A DNA stretch of 64,000 bases from positions 1 through 64,000 of the forward strand of contig JAFVAX010000081.1 in assembly GCA_017480285.1 (NCBI GenBank). Reading direction: 5' to 3'. Position numbers and translations under genes: made by a program. Of this stretch, positions 23,911 to 32,435 are shown piece after piece (position 1 is the first letter of the stretch; every line of letters begins with the position of its first letter). A model generated the notes under the pieces. It searched no databases, had not been told where the DNA came from, and was given only the letters and a program-made list of their open reading frames with translations. Source of the stretch: Paludibacteraceae bacterium. Lineage in GTDB: Bacteria > Bacteroidota > Bacteroidia > Bacteroidales > Paludibacteraceae.

Positions 23911-26799
23911 TTAGAAAGTAACATTAAGTCGGCATACATAGTTTCTCGGGGCTGCGAAAGCCATCGGGCGGTAGCTATATTCGGTATTCAAGAGGTTGTT
24001 GACCATAAACTGCAGTTCTGCATATTTGAACATACGAACTGACATACGCAGATCCATAGTGAATACGCCTTTGTTATGTTCTTGCCAATATGTATGGAGC
24101 GACTGACCGTTTTCGTAGCCGAAGATGAAGCCGCGCACATAGTCCATAAGTTGAAGTTTCTCAAGACCGTTCTCATCTAACTGTCGCGGACGCTCGTCAA
24201 CCATAAGGTAGTCAACTGCCAAAATCTTTGAACGCCAACTAAGGTTGGTACCAATTGAGAACCATTTATATCTATAGTCGAGAGATGCCTTGAAGGAGTG
24301 TTTCTGACGATACTTGAGGTACTTAGAGTCATTTGATTTATTTTTCATCTGAAGCGGATCGGTATAAGTTGCTTCTTTTGCAATACGCTCTTTGTTGTCA
24401 AGGTCGATTGGCTCGGTAAAAGTATAGCCAATCATATAGTTGAGCGACATATCTTTCTTAATATCCACCTTACCCACTGTGCTTACTTCGGCTCCATAAA
24501 TGCGCGCACGATTGACATTGACGAACTGCGCTCCGATACCCAAACCGGCACCATCAACACCATTAAGCAGGTTGCTAATCATTGCTTTGGCATCGTCCAT
24601 AGAGTTTATCATGTGGAAATTGGAATTATCAAACAAGCCAAACTGATACTCTATCATATCCTTATATTGCATAAAGAAGCCTGAGAAATCAATATAACCG
24701 CTAACAGGTCCGAACTTATAAAGTTGTTTGTAGCCTAACTCAGCATTATAGCCTGATTCAGGTTTGATATCGTGGTTAGGATAAACGCCTACTCCACCGA
24801 TGTCTTTGCGGGCAAATTTCTCTGTGATAGAGGGGTTGCGGTAGCCTTGTCCGAAACTTGCACGAAGGAAACCTGCTTTGTAAATCTCCCAGTTGAGTCC
24901 GGCACGAAGCACGGGGCGAACTGGGCAAAGCCAATTGCCAATCTTAATGTTAGCCTCTTTGTATCGGTCGTCCATACGATAATACTCAAAGCGCACACCG
25001 GCAGAGAGTGAGAGGCGGTCAACGATACGATGGTCGTATTGCAAATAGAGAGCCACATTGTCGGTATGGTGAGTACCGGTGATGTTGGCAGTGTTGGTAA
25101 TATGATTCCAATTGACACCCGTAGTGAGGCGGACACCGGAATCCCAAGCCTTAGCGAACTGATAGTCAATATAATAGTTGTAGGTCAGTTCCGGTCTCAT
25201 CGGGGTTTTATCTGCCAATTTGTCCATTGCATAACCGATAAGGTCAGTAGCATTCTCGACAGTTACATTCGGGAAATAGGTATTACGGAAGTCCAAACCT
25301 TTATCTACCAAACCTAACCAATCGTTGTTGTTGTACATACCTAAAAGGTCGTTGTATGTTTGGTTGAATTGGTCGATTTTATCAGAATTGATAACTGTGC
25401 CTAACAGGTCTTTTACATCCGAAAAGAGTTGTAGCCAGTCATTTGAGTAAAGGTCAACCACAAGAGGATCGAGAAAGCCCAAATCGCCCTCGTTATAACG
25501 ATTGATATAATCTTTAATTACATCTATGTTAACCACATTCAGTTGGTTAAACAGATTTTTCATGTCAGAAGCCGACATATTTCCGCCTATTTCTTTGCCG
25601 AGTGTAAGCAAATCTTTGCTTGCAGTGGGGCGCGAGAGGTTGTCGGATGTAAGATAGAAACGCATACGCAACTTATGCGACATTCCTCTTTCTGTGTCGT
25701 CAAAATTGAGGAAAGGGTCGATATTGAAGTTATGCTCTTTGCGCCCCATGTTGGTAAGTGGCGAAGGCTCTAATGGCTTTAGCGGACTGCGCCATACGAA
25801 GAAATCGCCAAATTCGTTGGCAATATAGTTCATATTTAGACCTGCGTTAAGGTACTTGCCATTTTCCACAGGTTTATGATATGTAAGGTTTCCACCGAAG
25901 CGAACACGATTGTTAAAACTCTGTTTGCGATAGCCTTCGTCTTTGAAACCGCTAACGGCTGCTGTCAAGTCAAAATTACCTATACGACGCGAGTGCGAGG
26001 CTTCAGCACCAAGATAAAGCGGCAGACGAGTGCCGGTATATTTGTATTTCTTGTAGTTGTCGTAGATACCCGTATAGATTGACAGTTTCGTTTCAGGTGT
26101 TGTGTTAGGGCGTTGTGTGCGCACATTGATAACACCGTTAAGTGCAGACGAGCCGTAAAGTACTGAGGATGCGCCTTTTATCACTTCCACCTGTGCCACA
26201 TTCTCAAGAGGAATGTTGTTCCAATTAACCTCGCCCGTCTTGGGGTTAAGAATGGTCATTCCGTCCATAAGCACTTGACAACGCGAGCCGACGCTATATG
26301 TCCAACCGCCGCCACCACGGACAGAGGGTTGCTTGTCAACTATCTCTACACCCGGAAGGGTCTGCAGTGTTGAAGTAAGGTCTGTCGGGGCTTGCGAGCG
26401 GATAGCCTCAGGGCGAACAACTTCCATAGAAACGGTAACATCGGTCATACGCTGCTCGAAACGACCGGCTGTTACGACAACCTCGTCAAGCACTTCGTTG
26501 TGAGGGACAAGAATAATGTTCAGTTTTTGATTCTTATCAGCACGCACAATGCGCTTCTCCTCATCATAACCAATATAAGAAAAGATAAGAGTTGTGTTTT
26601 GCGATGCATCTTTCAGTTTCAACTGATACTGACCGTCAATATCGGTAACAGTTCCGACAGTTGGGTTGTTAGCATCACGCACCGTTACACCTATAAGCGG
26701 CTCACCGGTTAAGTGATCTTTAACAATACCGGAAATTGTTTGTGCACTCAAAGACACAAAAAAAATAAGAAAAAACAGACTAAAGTAAACCTTTTTCAT
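23911..26799 (-). CDS. TonB-dependent receptor with CarboxypepD_reg-like domain
   Basis: 962 residues from the ATG at 26799 (MKKVYFSLFFLIFFVSLSAQ signal). A longer frame to 26865 is ignored because it runs through the promoter. Order: CarboxypepD_reg-like domain (ISGIVKDHLTGEPLIGVTV, about 22-105); TonB-box region EVLDEVVVTAGRFEQRMTDV; plug (TLQTLPGVEIVD, VIKGASSVLYGSSALNGVI); and a long beta-barrel ending in RNYVCRLNVTF with a terminal aromatic residue. The motif ASSVLYGSSALNGVINVRT is typical of iron/cobalamin-type receptors more than SusC. The barrel carries an unusual Asp/Asn/Leu-rich loop (about 395-510) that mentions no known family to me. Substrate unknown. I see no cobalamin riboswitch upstream. 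Confidence 0.9.
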   Translation of the reverse strand: MKKVYFSLFFLIFFVSLSAQTISGIVKDHLTGEPLIGVTVRDANNPTVGTVTDIDGQYQLKLKDASQNTTLIFSYIGYDEEKRIVRADKNQKLNIILVPHNEVLDEVVVTAGRFEQRMTDVTVSMEVVRPEAIRSQAPTDLTSTLQTLPGVEIVDKQPSVRGGGGWTYSVGSRCQVLMDGMTILNPKTGEVNWNNIPLENVAQVEVIKGASSVLYGSSALNGVINVRTQRPNTTPETKLSIYTGIYDNYKKYKYTGTRLPLYLGAEASHSRRIGNFDLTAAVSGFKDEGYRKQSFNNRVRFGGNLTYHKPVENGKYLNAGLNMNYIANEFGDFFVWRSPLKPLEPSPLTNMGRKEHNFNIDPFLNFDDTERGMSHKLRMRFYLTSDNLSRPTASKDLLTLGKEIGGNMSASDMKNLFNQLNVVNIDVIKDYINRYNEGDLGFLDPLVVDLYSNDWLQLFSDVKDLLGTVINSDKIDQFNQTYNDLLGMYNNNDWLGLVDKGLDFRNTYFPNVTVENATDLIGYAMDKLADKTPMRPELTYNYYIDYQFAKAWDSGVRLTTGVNWNHITNTANITGTHHTDNVALYLQYDHRIVDRLSLSAGVRFEYYRMDDRYKEANIKIGNWLCPVRPVLRAGLNWEIYKAGFLRASFGQGYRNPSITEKFARKDIGGVGVYPNHDIKPESGYNAELGYKQLYKFGPVSGYIDFSGFFMQYKDMIEYQFGLFDNSNFHMINSMDDAKAMISNLLNGVDGAGLGIGAQFVNVNRARIYGAEVSTVGKVDIKKDMSLNYMIGYTFTEPIDLDNKERIAKEATYTDPLQMKNKSNDSKYLKYRQKHSFKASLDYRYKWFSIGTNLSWRSKILAVDYLMVDERPRQLDENGLEKLQLMDYVRGFIFGYENGQSLHTYWQEHNKGVFTMDLRMSVRMFKYAELQFMVNNLLNTEYSYRPMAFAAPRNYVCRLNVTF

Positions 26800-26828
26800 T
26801 AAAATATGTTTAATTATTAAAATCGTTG

Positions 26829-26836
26829 CAAAGATA
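26829..26836 (-). promoter_or_regulatory. -7 promoter element for the large TonB-dependent receptor
   Basis: TATCTTTG (26836-26829), 30 bases before the ATG at 26799. No clear TTTG at the usual -33 distance, so the site may need an activator. Confidence 0.5.
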
Positions 26837-26941
26837 CGATTTTTTATTGATATAATAAATACCAATTATTAAGAAAAAAACATATTTTATTTATTTTTTT
26901 CTGTTTTTTCTTATTTTTTTTTAAGAATAACCAAAAAAATT

Positions 26942-28198
26942 TCAATAAATCGGGACTATTTGTCGTTTGACACGAGTATTTACTTTTTTAAGTGGCGTAA
27001 CATTGTCGGTTTGTATGTCAGTTACTCGTTGTGTGGCATGTACTTTGAGTGGAATGTCGCGTTTTTTTGTACCGATAATGTCGGCTTCGGCTATAACATT
27101 TTTCTCCTGTATGTACAAGTGTCCGTTGGTTCGTTTGTAAAGTATATTGAGCGTCATTGTGGCATTTGCTTTCTTGATACGGAACTTCTCGATATTCTGT
27201 TCGCTCATATTCAAGAGGTTAAGCAGTTGCAGATTAACGCCTTTGAGTTTATATCCGAATGGGATATTGATTTTCACATCGCCTGTTTCCACAAAACGCT
27301 TGACGCTATATGTTTTGGAATCGACTATATAATGTCTGTAAATGACATATTTGAGCATACCGAGAAATTTGTTGTGTTTCTCAGTATAAGTCAGCACGGT
27401 TTCCGTTTCGCTCTCACGCGAAACAGACCAATGCTTATAGTCAGTCATTGTTTCTTTGAAATTATACACTATGTTCCCCATTCTCCAGAGGTGATGGTGT
27501 GTAACTATACCTGAGTCAAGTTCGTTAGCACCTTGGCGCCACCGGTCGTCAAGTTTATCTTCGCTCAAAATCTCGTCGGCACGCTTGCGGATCTTATTGT
27601 CAAAATAGCGTTTGCAGAGTTCGCCACTGAATTGTATTTTGTCTCGCCCGTCTTTTCCCTTTCCGGGTTGTTGTACTATAGTTGCTATCATCTCTTCCAT
27701 ACCCCATGGTTTGCCTTGCGAGAACATCGTAACATCACTTACAAGACGGTATTGGGCAGGCTGGTTGGTAAAATCCGCAGACATCTGATAAAAAACGGTG
27801 TCAAGCAAGGCGGCTATTTGTTTGTATTTGTTTCTTATTTTCTTAGGCGAGGCGGTGATGACAAGTTCTTGCAGAGCAATAGGTTGCTCTTGTAGTTGAA
27901 CCGTTACGACCGAACTATCACTTTTAGGCAGGTAGAACGACAGCGGTTTTTCCTGTTTTTCGTAGCCTAAAAATGAGATAACGAGATGTTTAGTGTCCTC
28001 TATATCAGTTTGCAGAAGAAAATAGCCGTCCGTGTTGGTTGCCGTACCGATGGTCGGTTCTTCAAGTACATAGCAAGTTGCGTACATAACGGGCAGACCT
28101 TTTTCATCAAGAACTCGTCCGCGATAGTCGGTAGCAACGAGAGTTGTAGAAAAAAGCAGGGACAGCAAAAGCAGTAATATGTTTCTCTGTTTTAACAT
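26942..28198 (-). CDS. CarboxypepD_reg-like domain protein, exported
   Basis: 418 residues. Signal peptide MLKQRNILLLLLSLLFSTTLVA; then a CarboxypepD_reg-like beta-sandwich (YRGRVLDEKGLPVMYATCYV ... TIGTATNTDGYFLL ... HLVISFLGYE, about 24-110). The rest is a DUF5686-like alpha/beta region without a barrel (YKHWSVSRESETETVLTYTE, RHYIVDSKTYSVKRF). No TonB box or plug. The start codon ATG follows directly on the stop codon TAA of the aminotransferase gene, so translation is likely coupled. Outer-membrane or periplasmic location is probable; function unknown. Confidence 0.8.
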   Translation of the reverse strand: MLKQRNILLLLLSLLFSTTLVATDYRGRVLDEKGLPVMYATCYVLEEPTIGTATNTDGYFLLQTDIEDTKHLVISFLGYEKQEKPLSFYLPKSDSSVVTVQLQEQPIALQELVITASPKKIRNKYKQIAALLDTVFYQMSADFTNQPAQYRLVSDVTMFSQGKPWGMEEMIATIVQQPGKGKDGRDKIQFSGELCKRYFDNKIRKRADEILSEDKLDDRWRQGANELDSGIVTHHHLWRMGNIVYNFKETMTDYKHWSVSRESETETVLTYTEKHNKFLGMLKYVIYRHYIVDSKTYSVKRFVETGDVKINIPFGYKLKGVNLQLLNLLNMSEQNIEKFRIKKANATMTLNILYKRTNGHLYIQEKNVIAEADIIGTKKRDIPLKVHATQRVTDIQTDNVTPLKKVNTRVKRQIVPIY

Positions 28199-29377
28199 TT
28201 ATGAGAGTGCATTTTTAATTCGGTTAAAGGCTTCAATAAGGTTGTTTTCGGAAGTGGCAAACGATATTCTCAAAGTGCCCTCAGCACCAAAAGCGGCACC
28301 ATCGACACAAGTAACATGCGCTTTTTCGAGCAGGTATCGCACGATATCAGCCGACGAAGACATTGTTTTTCCGCCTAACTGACGACCAATGTAGAAACTG
28401 ACATCAAGCATTAGATAGAAAGCGCCATCTGGGTTATTGAATTTCACATTTGGCAGTTCTGATGCCAATCTTACCACTAAGTCTCGTCTTTTAAGGAAGG
28501 CCTGTCGCATCTGCTCAACGGGTTCTTGAGTTCCACGATAGGCTGCTTCGGCTGCTTTTTGAGCAACAGCAGAGGCATTAGAAGTTGTTTGTCCTTGCAG
28601 TTTCTTGCAGGCTTTAATGATTTCTTTGTTAGCCGCTATCCACCCAATACGCCAACCTGTCATTGCATAGGCCTTACTAACACCATTGGCTATAATGACA
28701 CGGTCGTTAAGGTCGTTTTCAAGGGCTATGCTATAAGTTTTCCCACAATAGGAAATATGTTCGTAGATCTCGTCAGACAAAACATACACCTCAGGATGCC
28801 GGCGCAACACTTCGGCAAGAGCCTGCAACTCTAACTTTGAATAAACACTTCCCGTAGGATTAGAAGGCGAACAGAGGATTAGAAGTTTGGTTCGGTCTGT
28901 TATAGCGTTTTCTAACTGCTCTGCAGTGAGTTTATAATTGTTTTCAAGCGTTGTTTTAATTACTACATTTTTTCCTCCGGCAAACTTCACCATTTCGGGG
29001 TACGAAAGCCAGTAAGGTGCAGGCAGAATCACTTCATCACCCTCATCGACAAGCACCTGAATGACGTTGAATATGCCTTGTTTGCCACCCGTTCCGACAA
29101 TAATTTGGTCAGGTGTGTAGTGCAAACCATTTTCTTTGAGCAACTTATCGGTGATGGCCTCGCGAAGTGAGAGCAAGCCGTCAACTGTTGTATAGTGAGT
29201 AAAACCATCATCAATAGCCTGTTTTGCCGCCTCGCATATATGCTTTGGTGTGGAAAAATCAGGCTCACCTAATGAAAGATTGATAACATCAATACCTTGT
29301 TGCTTCATTTCTGCCGCCAGCTGCGACATAGCAAGTGTAGCAGACGGGGCTATTTGTTGTATGCGTTTTGAAAACAT
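28199..29377 (-). CDS. aspC: Pyridoxal phosphate-dependent aminotransferase (aspartate aminotransferase type)
   Basis: 392 residues, fold type I, class I/II. Seen: GEPDFSTPKHICEAAKQAI, the PLP-phosphate region GGKQGIFNVIQ, LPAPYWLSYPEMVKFAGG, CSPSNPTGSVYS (Asn of the PLP site), YVLSDEIYEHISYCG (Asp and Tyr), and the Schiff-base lysine in VSKAYAMTGWRIGWI, followed by the C-terminal Arg-containing LRISFATS. It transfers amino groups between aspartate or related amino acids and 2-oxoglutarate; exact substrate not decidable by eye. Own promoter at 29423-29454. Confidence 0.92.
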   Translation of the reverse strand: MFSKRIQQIAPSATLAMSQLAAEMKQQGIDVINLSLGEPDFSTPKHICEAAKQAIDDGFTHYTTVDGLLSLREAITDKLLKENGLHYTPDQIIVGTGGKQGIFNVIQVLVDEGDEVILPAPYWLSYPEMVKFAGGKNVVIKTTLENNYKLTAEQLENAITDRTKLLILCSPSNPTGSVYSKLELQALAEVLRRHPEVYVLSDEIYEHISYCGKTYSIALENDLNDRVIIANGVSKAYAMTGWRIGWIAANKEIIKACKKLQGQTTSNASAVAQKAAEAAYRGTQEPVEQMRQAFLKRRDLVVRLASELPNVKFNNPDGAFYLMLDVSFYIGRQLGGKTMSSSADIVRYLLEKAHVTCVDGAAFGAEGTLRISFATSENNLIEAFNRIKNALS

Positions 29378-29422
29378 AGTTTATACATTAAAAGATCATT
29401 GCTCTTTTAGAATTTTGATATG

Positions 29423-29454
29423 CAAAGTTAATGTTTTTCTGCTGAAAAAGCAAA
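29423..29454 (-). promoter_or_regulatory. Promoter for the aminotransferase gene
   Basis: TTTG (29454-29451), 20 bases, TAACTTTG (29430-29423), about 45 bases before the ATG at 29377. Confidence 0.8.
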
Positions 29455-29490
29455 TTTATATCAAAGAAATGGAAATTTAGCGCAAAGATA

Positions 29491-31950
29491 TCACATTAGA
29501 GCAAAATCAAACACTTCGCTTATATCGCTGACATATTTGAAGGTCATACCTTTTAAGTATTTTTCGGGTATGTCGAGAATATCTTTTTCATTTTCCTTGC
29601 ATAAAACGATTGTATTTATCCCCGCTCTTTTGGCTGCGAGTATCTTTTCTTTTATTCCGCCAACGGGTAGGACTTTCCCTCGAAGTGTCATCTCGCCGGT
29701 CATGGCTAAGCGAGGTTTAATTTTCTTTTTCGTAAAGGCGGAAACGATGGCAGTAGTCATTGTTATACCCGCCGATGGTCCGTCTTTGGGGATGGCTCCT
29801 TCCGGAACATGAATATGAACGGCGGTTGTTTCTATATTCTTCTGTTTTATACCGAGTTCGCCGGCGTGTGCTTTTATGTAGCCGAGTGCTATGGCGGCCG
29901 ACTCTTTCATCACATCGCCGAGGTTGCCCGTAAGAGTTAATGAAGGACCTTTTGAAGGCGAGAGGCTACATTCAATAAACAGTATCTCACCACCGACTTG
30001 TGTCCAAGCAAGACCGGTAACAACACCTATATACTTGTTGTTTTCATACTGGTCGCGACTGAAACGCTCTTTGCCCAACATACTGACGATATCTTCTTTC
30101 GTAAGATTCTGATTATATGGTTCTTCAACGGCTATCTTCTTTACGATTTTACGACACAATGCCGCGAGTTCACGGTCAAGATTTCTGACACCTGATTCAC
30201 GGGTATAATGGTCAATCAAGAAATTGAGAACAGGCTTTGAGAGTTTGAGTTGTTCTTTCCTGAGTCCGTGATTTTCAAGTTGTTTGGGCAAAAGATGCCG
30301 TAGTGCTATTTCCACTTTCTCTTCTTGCAAATAGCCTGTCATCTCAATAATTTCCATACGGTCAAGCAAAGGACGAGGGATAGTTGAAAGCGTGTTGGCT
30401 GTTGCGATAAACATCACTTTGCTCAGGTCGTAGTCGATGTCAAGGAAATTGTCGTGGAAAGTTGAGTTTTGCTCAGGGTCGAGCACTTCAAGCAAAGCCG
30501 AAGTGGGGTCGCCATGGTAGTCGGCTGAGAGTTTGTCAATCTCATCGAGTACAAAAACGGGGTTTGACGATTTGACTTTAAGTATGTTTTCAATTATTCG
30601 TCCGGGCATAGCACCAATGTAAGTACGACGATGCCCTCGTATCTCTGCTTCGTCGTGCAGTCCGCCAAGACTTATCCTTGCAAATTTGCGTCCGAGAGCG
30701 TCAGCGATACTCTTGCCAAGACTTGTCTTACCAACTCCCGGAGGGCCATACAAGCAGATAATAGGCGATTTGAGAGGCTTTATGTCATTTTTGTCATTCC
30801 CCACCCCATTGTCAAATTGAGCATTTGTTGATTTCACCTTAAGAACGCTTAAGTATTCAAGAATACGCTCCTTGACTTTTTCCATTCCGTAGTGATCCTT
30901 ATCAAGCACCCGTTGAGCGTTATTGATATCAAGATTATCAGCAGTATATTCGTTCCACGGCAGGTCAAGCAGAGTTTCAAGATAGTTTTGTTGCGTAGCA
31001 TATTCGGGCGAGTGTTTGCTCATTCGTTCAAGTCGCTTGAGTTCTTCCTCAAAAACAGCCTTTACAGAATCTGACCAGTGTTTATTTTTAGCCCGCTCAC
31101 GCATATCGCTTGCCTCTTTCTGCGTAGTGTCGCCAAGTTCTTGTTGAATAGCCTCAATCTGCTGGTGCAGGAAATACTCGCGTTGTTGTTGGTTCATATC
31201 CTCGCGTGCTTTCTGCTGAATGGAATGTTTGATTTCTTGCATCTGCTTGATTTTCGTAAGTGCTTCAAGCAGACGGAAGGCACGATCGGACATCTTCTCT
31301 TGTTGCAGAAGCGACTGCTTCTCCTCGATGGTAAGGTTGAAATTGACACAGATATAATTGACGAGCATAGCCGGATTGCTTATTGAGCGGAGAGACATCA
31401 TCGCTTCTCCGGGCAGTCCTTCAATGCGTTGAACGAGTTGTAGTGCAAGGTCGTGTATGCTTGAGGCTGTTGCAAGAAACTCTTTTTCTTCTTCGTCTGG
31501 CAGTACCTCAGGCAGTGGCATTACTTTGGCTTTCAGGAACTCGTTATCACTTTCGGCTTCGCCAAGCATTATTCGCTCTATGCCTTCGAGTATAATGGTT
31601 ATTCCGCCGTCAGGCATATCAAAAGTGCGTATCACACGGGCGGCGGTACCTATCATAAAAAGGTCGCTGAAAGCCGGGTCTTTGACATCTTGATTTTTCT
31701 GGCAACAAACAGCAATCAATTTCTCGTCTTCGTATGCTGTTCTGACAAGTTTCTGCGATTTGGGTCTTGCAACGGCAATAGGTAGTAGCACACCAGGGTA
31801 AAGCACCATATTGCGTATCGGCAAAACGGGCATTACCATTCCGTTAGACACTGTATGTTCGCCGTTCTGTGAGTCTTTCGAAACAGGAAACAAACGTCCG
31901 TTGTTTTGATTTTCTTCGTCTAAAGCGTCAAATTGGATGTTGTATTGCAT
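29491..31950 (-). CDS. lon: ATP-dependent protease La (Lon)
   Basis: 819 residues, full-length Lon. N-terminal substrate-binding LON domain (about 40-240, beginning VLPIRNMVLYPGVLLPIAVA); coiled-coil QQREYFLHQQIEAIQQELGD; AAA+ module with Walker A GPPGVGKTSLGKS, Walker B VFVLDEIDKLS and ISLGGLHDEAEIRGHRRTY; C-terminal protease with the Ser in KDGPSAGITM and Lys in GGIKEKILAAKRAGI, forming the Ser-Lys dyad. It degrades misfolded and regulatory proteins in the cytoplasm. The upstream region lacks a consensus -7 box but has an 18-bp imperfect palindrome (31979-31996). Confidence 0.97.
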   Translation of the reverse strand: MQYNIQFDALDEENQNNGRLFPVSKDSQNGEHTVSNGMVMPVLPIRNMVLYPGVLLPIAVARPKSQKLVRTAYEDEKLIAVCCQKNQDVKDPAFSDLFMIGTAARVIRTFDMPDGGITIILEGIERIMLGEAESDNEFLKAKVMPLPEVLPDEEEKEFLATASSIHDLALQLVQRIEGLPGEAMMSLRSISNPAMLVNYICVNFNLTIEEKQSLLQQEKMSDRAFRLLEALTKIKQMQEIKHSIQQKAREDMNQQQREYFLHQQIEAIQQELGDTTQKEASDMRERAKNKHWSDSVKAVFEEELKRLERMSKHSPEYATQQNYLETLLDLPWNEYTADNLDINNAQRVLDKDHYGMEKVKERILEYLSVLKVKSTNAQFDNGVGNDKNDIKPLKSPIICLYGPPGVGKTSLGKSIADALGRKFARISLGGLHDEAEIRGHRRTYIGAMPGRIIENILKVKSSNPVFVLDEIDKLSADYHGDPTSALLEVLDPEQNSTFHDNFLDIDYDLSKVMFIATANTLSTIPRPLLDRMEIIEMTGYLQEEKVEIALRHLLPKQLENHGLRKEQLKLSKPVLNFLIDHYTRESGVRNLDRELAALCRKIVKKIAVEEPYNQNLTKEDIVSMLGKERFSRDQYENNKYIGVVTGLAWTQVGGEILFIECSLSPSKGPSLTLTGNLGDVMKESAAIALGYIKAHAGELGIKQKNIETTAVHIHVPEGAIPKDGPSAGITMTTAIVSAFTKKKIKPRLAMTGEMTLRGKVLPVGGIKEKILAAKRAGINTIVLCKENEKDILDIPEKYLKGMTFKYVSDISEVFDFALM

Positions 31951-31978
31951 AAAAAAATAAAATTTGCAACTGCCAAAA

Positions 31979-31996
31979 TGTCGGTTTGAACTGACA
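31979..31996. promoter_or_regulatory. Imperfect 18-bp palindrome upstream of lon, possible operator
   Basis: TGTCGGTT-TG-AACTGACA, one mismatched pair, 29 bases before the lon start codon and about where a promoter would lie. Not a CIRCE element. A regulator-binding role is inferred only from symmetry and position. Confidence 0.4.
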
Positions 31997-32071
31997 AAAA
32001 AGCAGAAATATGGTAAAATAGCGTATATTTATTTAATTAACATATTATTTTGCAAACTATGTGCCGTTTTA

Positions 32072-32105
32072 TTTGCAAATATGAAAAATTATATATATAT
32101 CTTTG
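32072..32105 (+). promoter_or_regulatory. Promoter for the small lipoprotein gene
   Basis: TTTG (32072-32075), 22 bases, TATCTTTG (32098-32105); the spacing is about two bases longer than the other promoters here. Leader about 25 bases. Confidence 0.6.
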
Positions 32106-32135
32106 CAAAGAGTTTAACCAAAATTCTTATTTTCT

Positions 32136-32435
32136 ATGAAAAAAGTCATATTTATGATGCTTGCATGCATCGGTTTGTTGTTTGCTTCTTGCAAGGGCAA
32201 GGGTAATTCAGTTGAGGATATTGATGCAAGCAAACTTGACAACACAGTTGAGAAATGCTGGAAGATTACTTATTCACTTCAAGGTCATTCTGCGTCGAGT
32301 TATCTTTGGGCAACAGAGCAAGTTGCAGTTCTCGCAATGCAATATGCTCTTGATCAAGCCGGTATGGGGTCTTATAAGTATTCTGAGGTAAGTGCTTCTG
32401 ATAAAGATTCTTGCGAAGACAAGAACGAGGATTAA
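32136..32435 (+). CDS. Small lipoprotein of unknown function
   Basis: 99 residues. Lipoprotein signal MKKVIFMMLACIGLLFASCK with lipobox FASC. The mature part is about 80 residues, with a predicted helical pair (DNTVEKCWKITYSL, ASSYLWATEQVAVLAMQYAL) and a very acidic, Lys/Asp-rich end. No family recognised. Divergent from lon; convergent with lpxB, whose stop codon overlaps its own within one TTAA (32432-32435). Confidence 0.8.
   Translation: MKKVIFMMLACIGLLFASCKGKGNSVEDIDASKLDNTVEKCWKITYSLQGHSASSYLWATEQVAVLAMQYALDQAGMGSYKYSEVSASDKDSCEDKNED

Noticed and set aside
26800..26941. Possible cobalamin riboswitch upstream of the large TonB-dependent receptor
   Set aside because: Only about 30 bases separate the promoter from the ATG and no B12-box-like sequence is visible.
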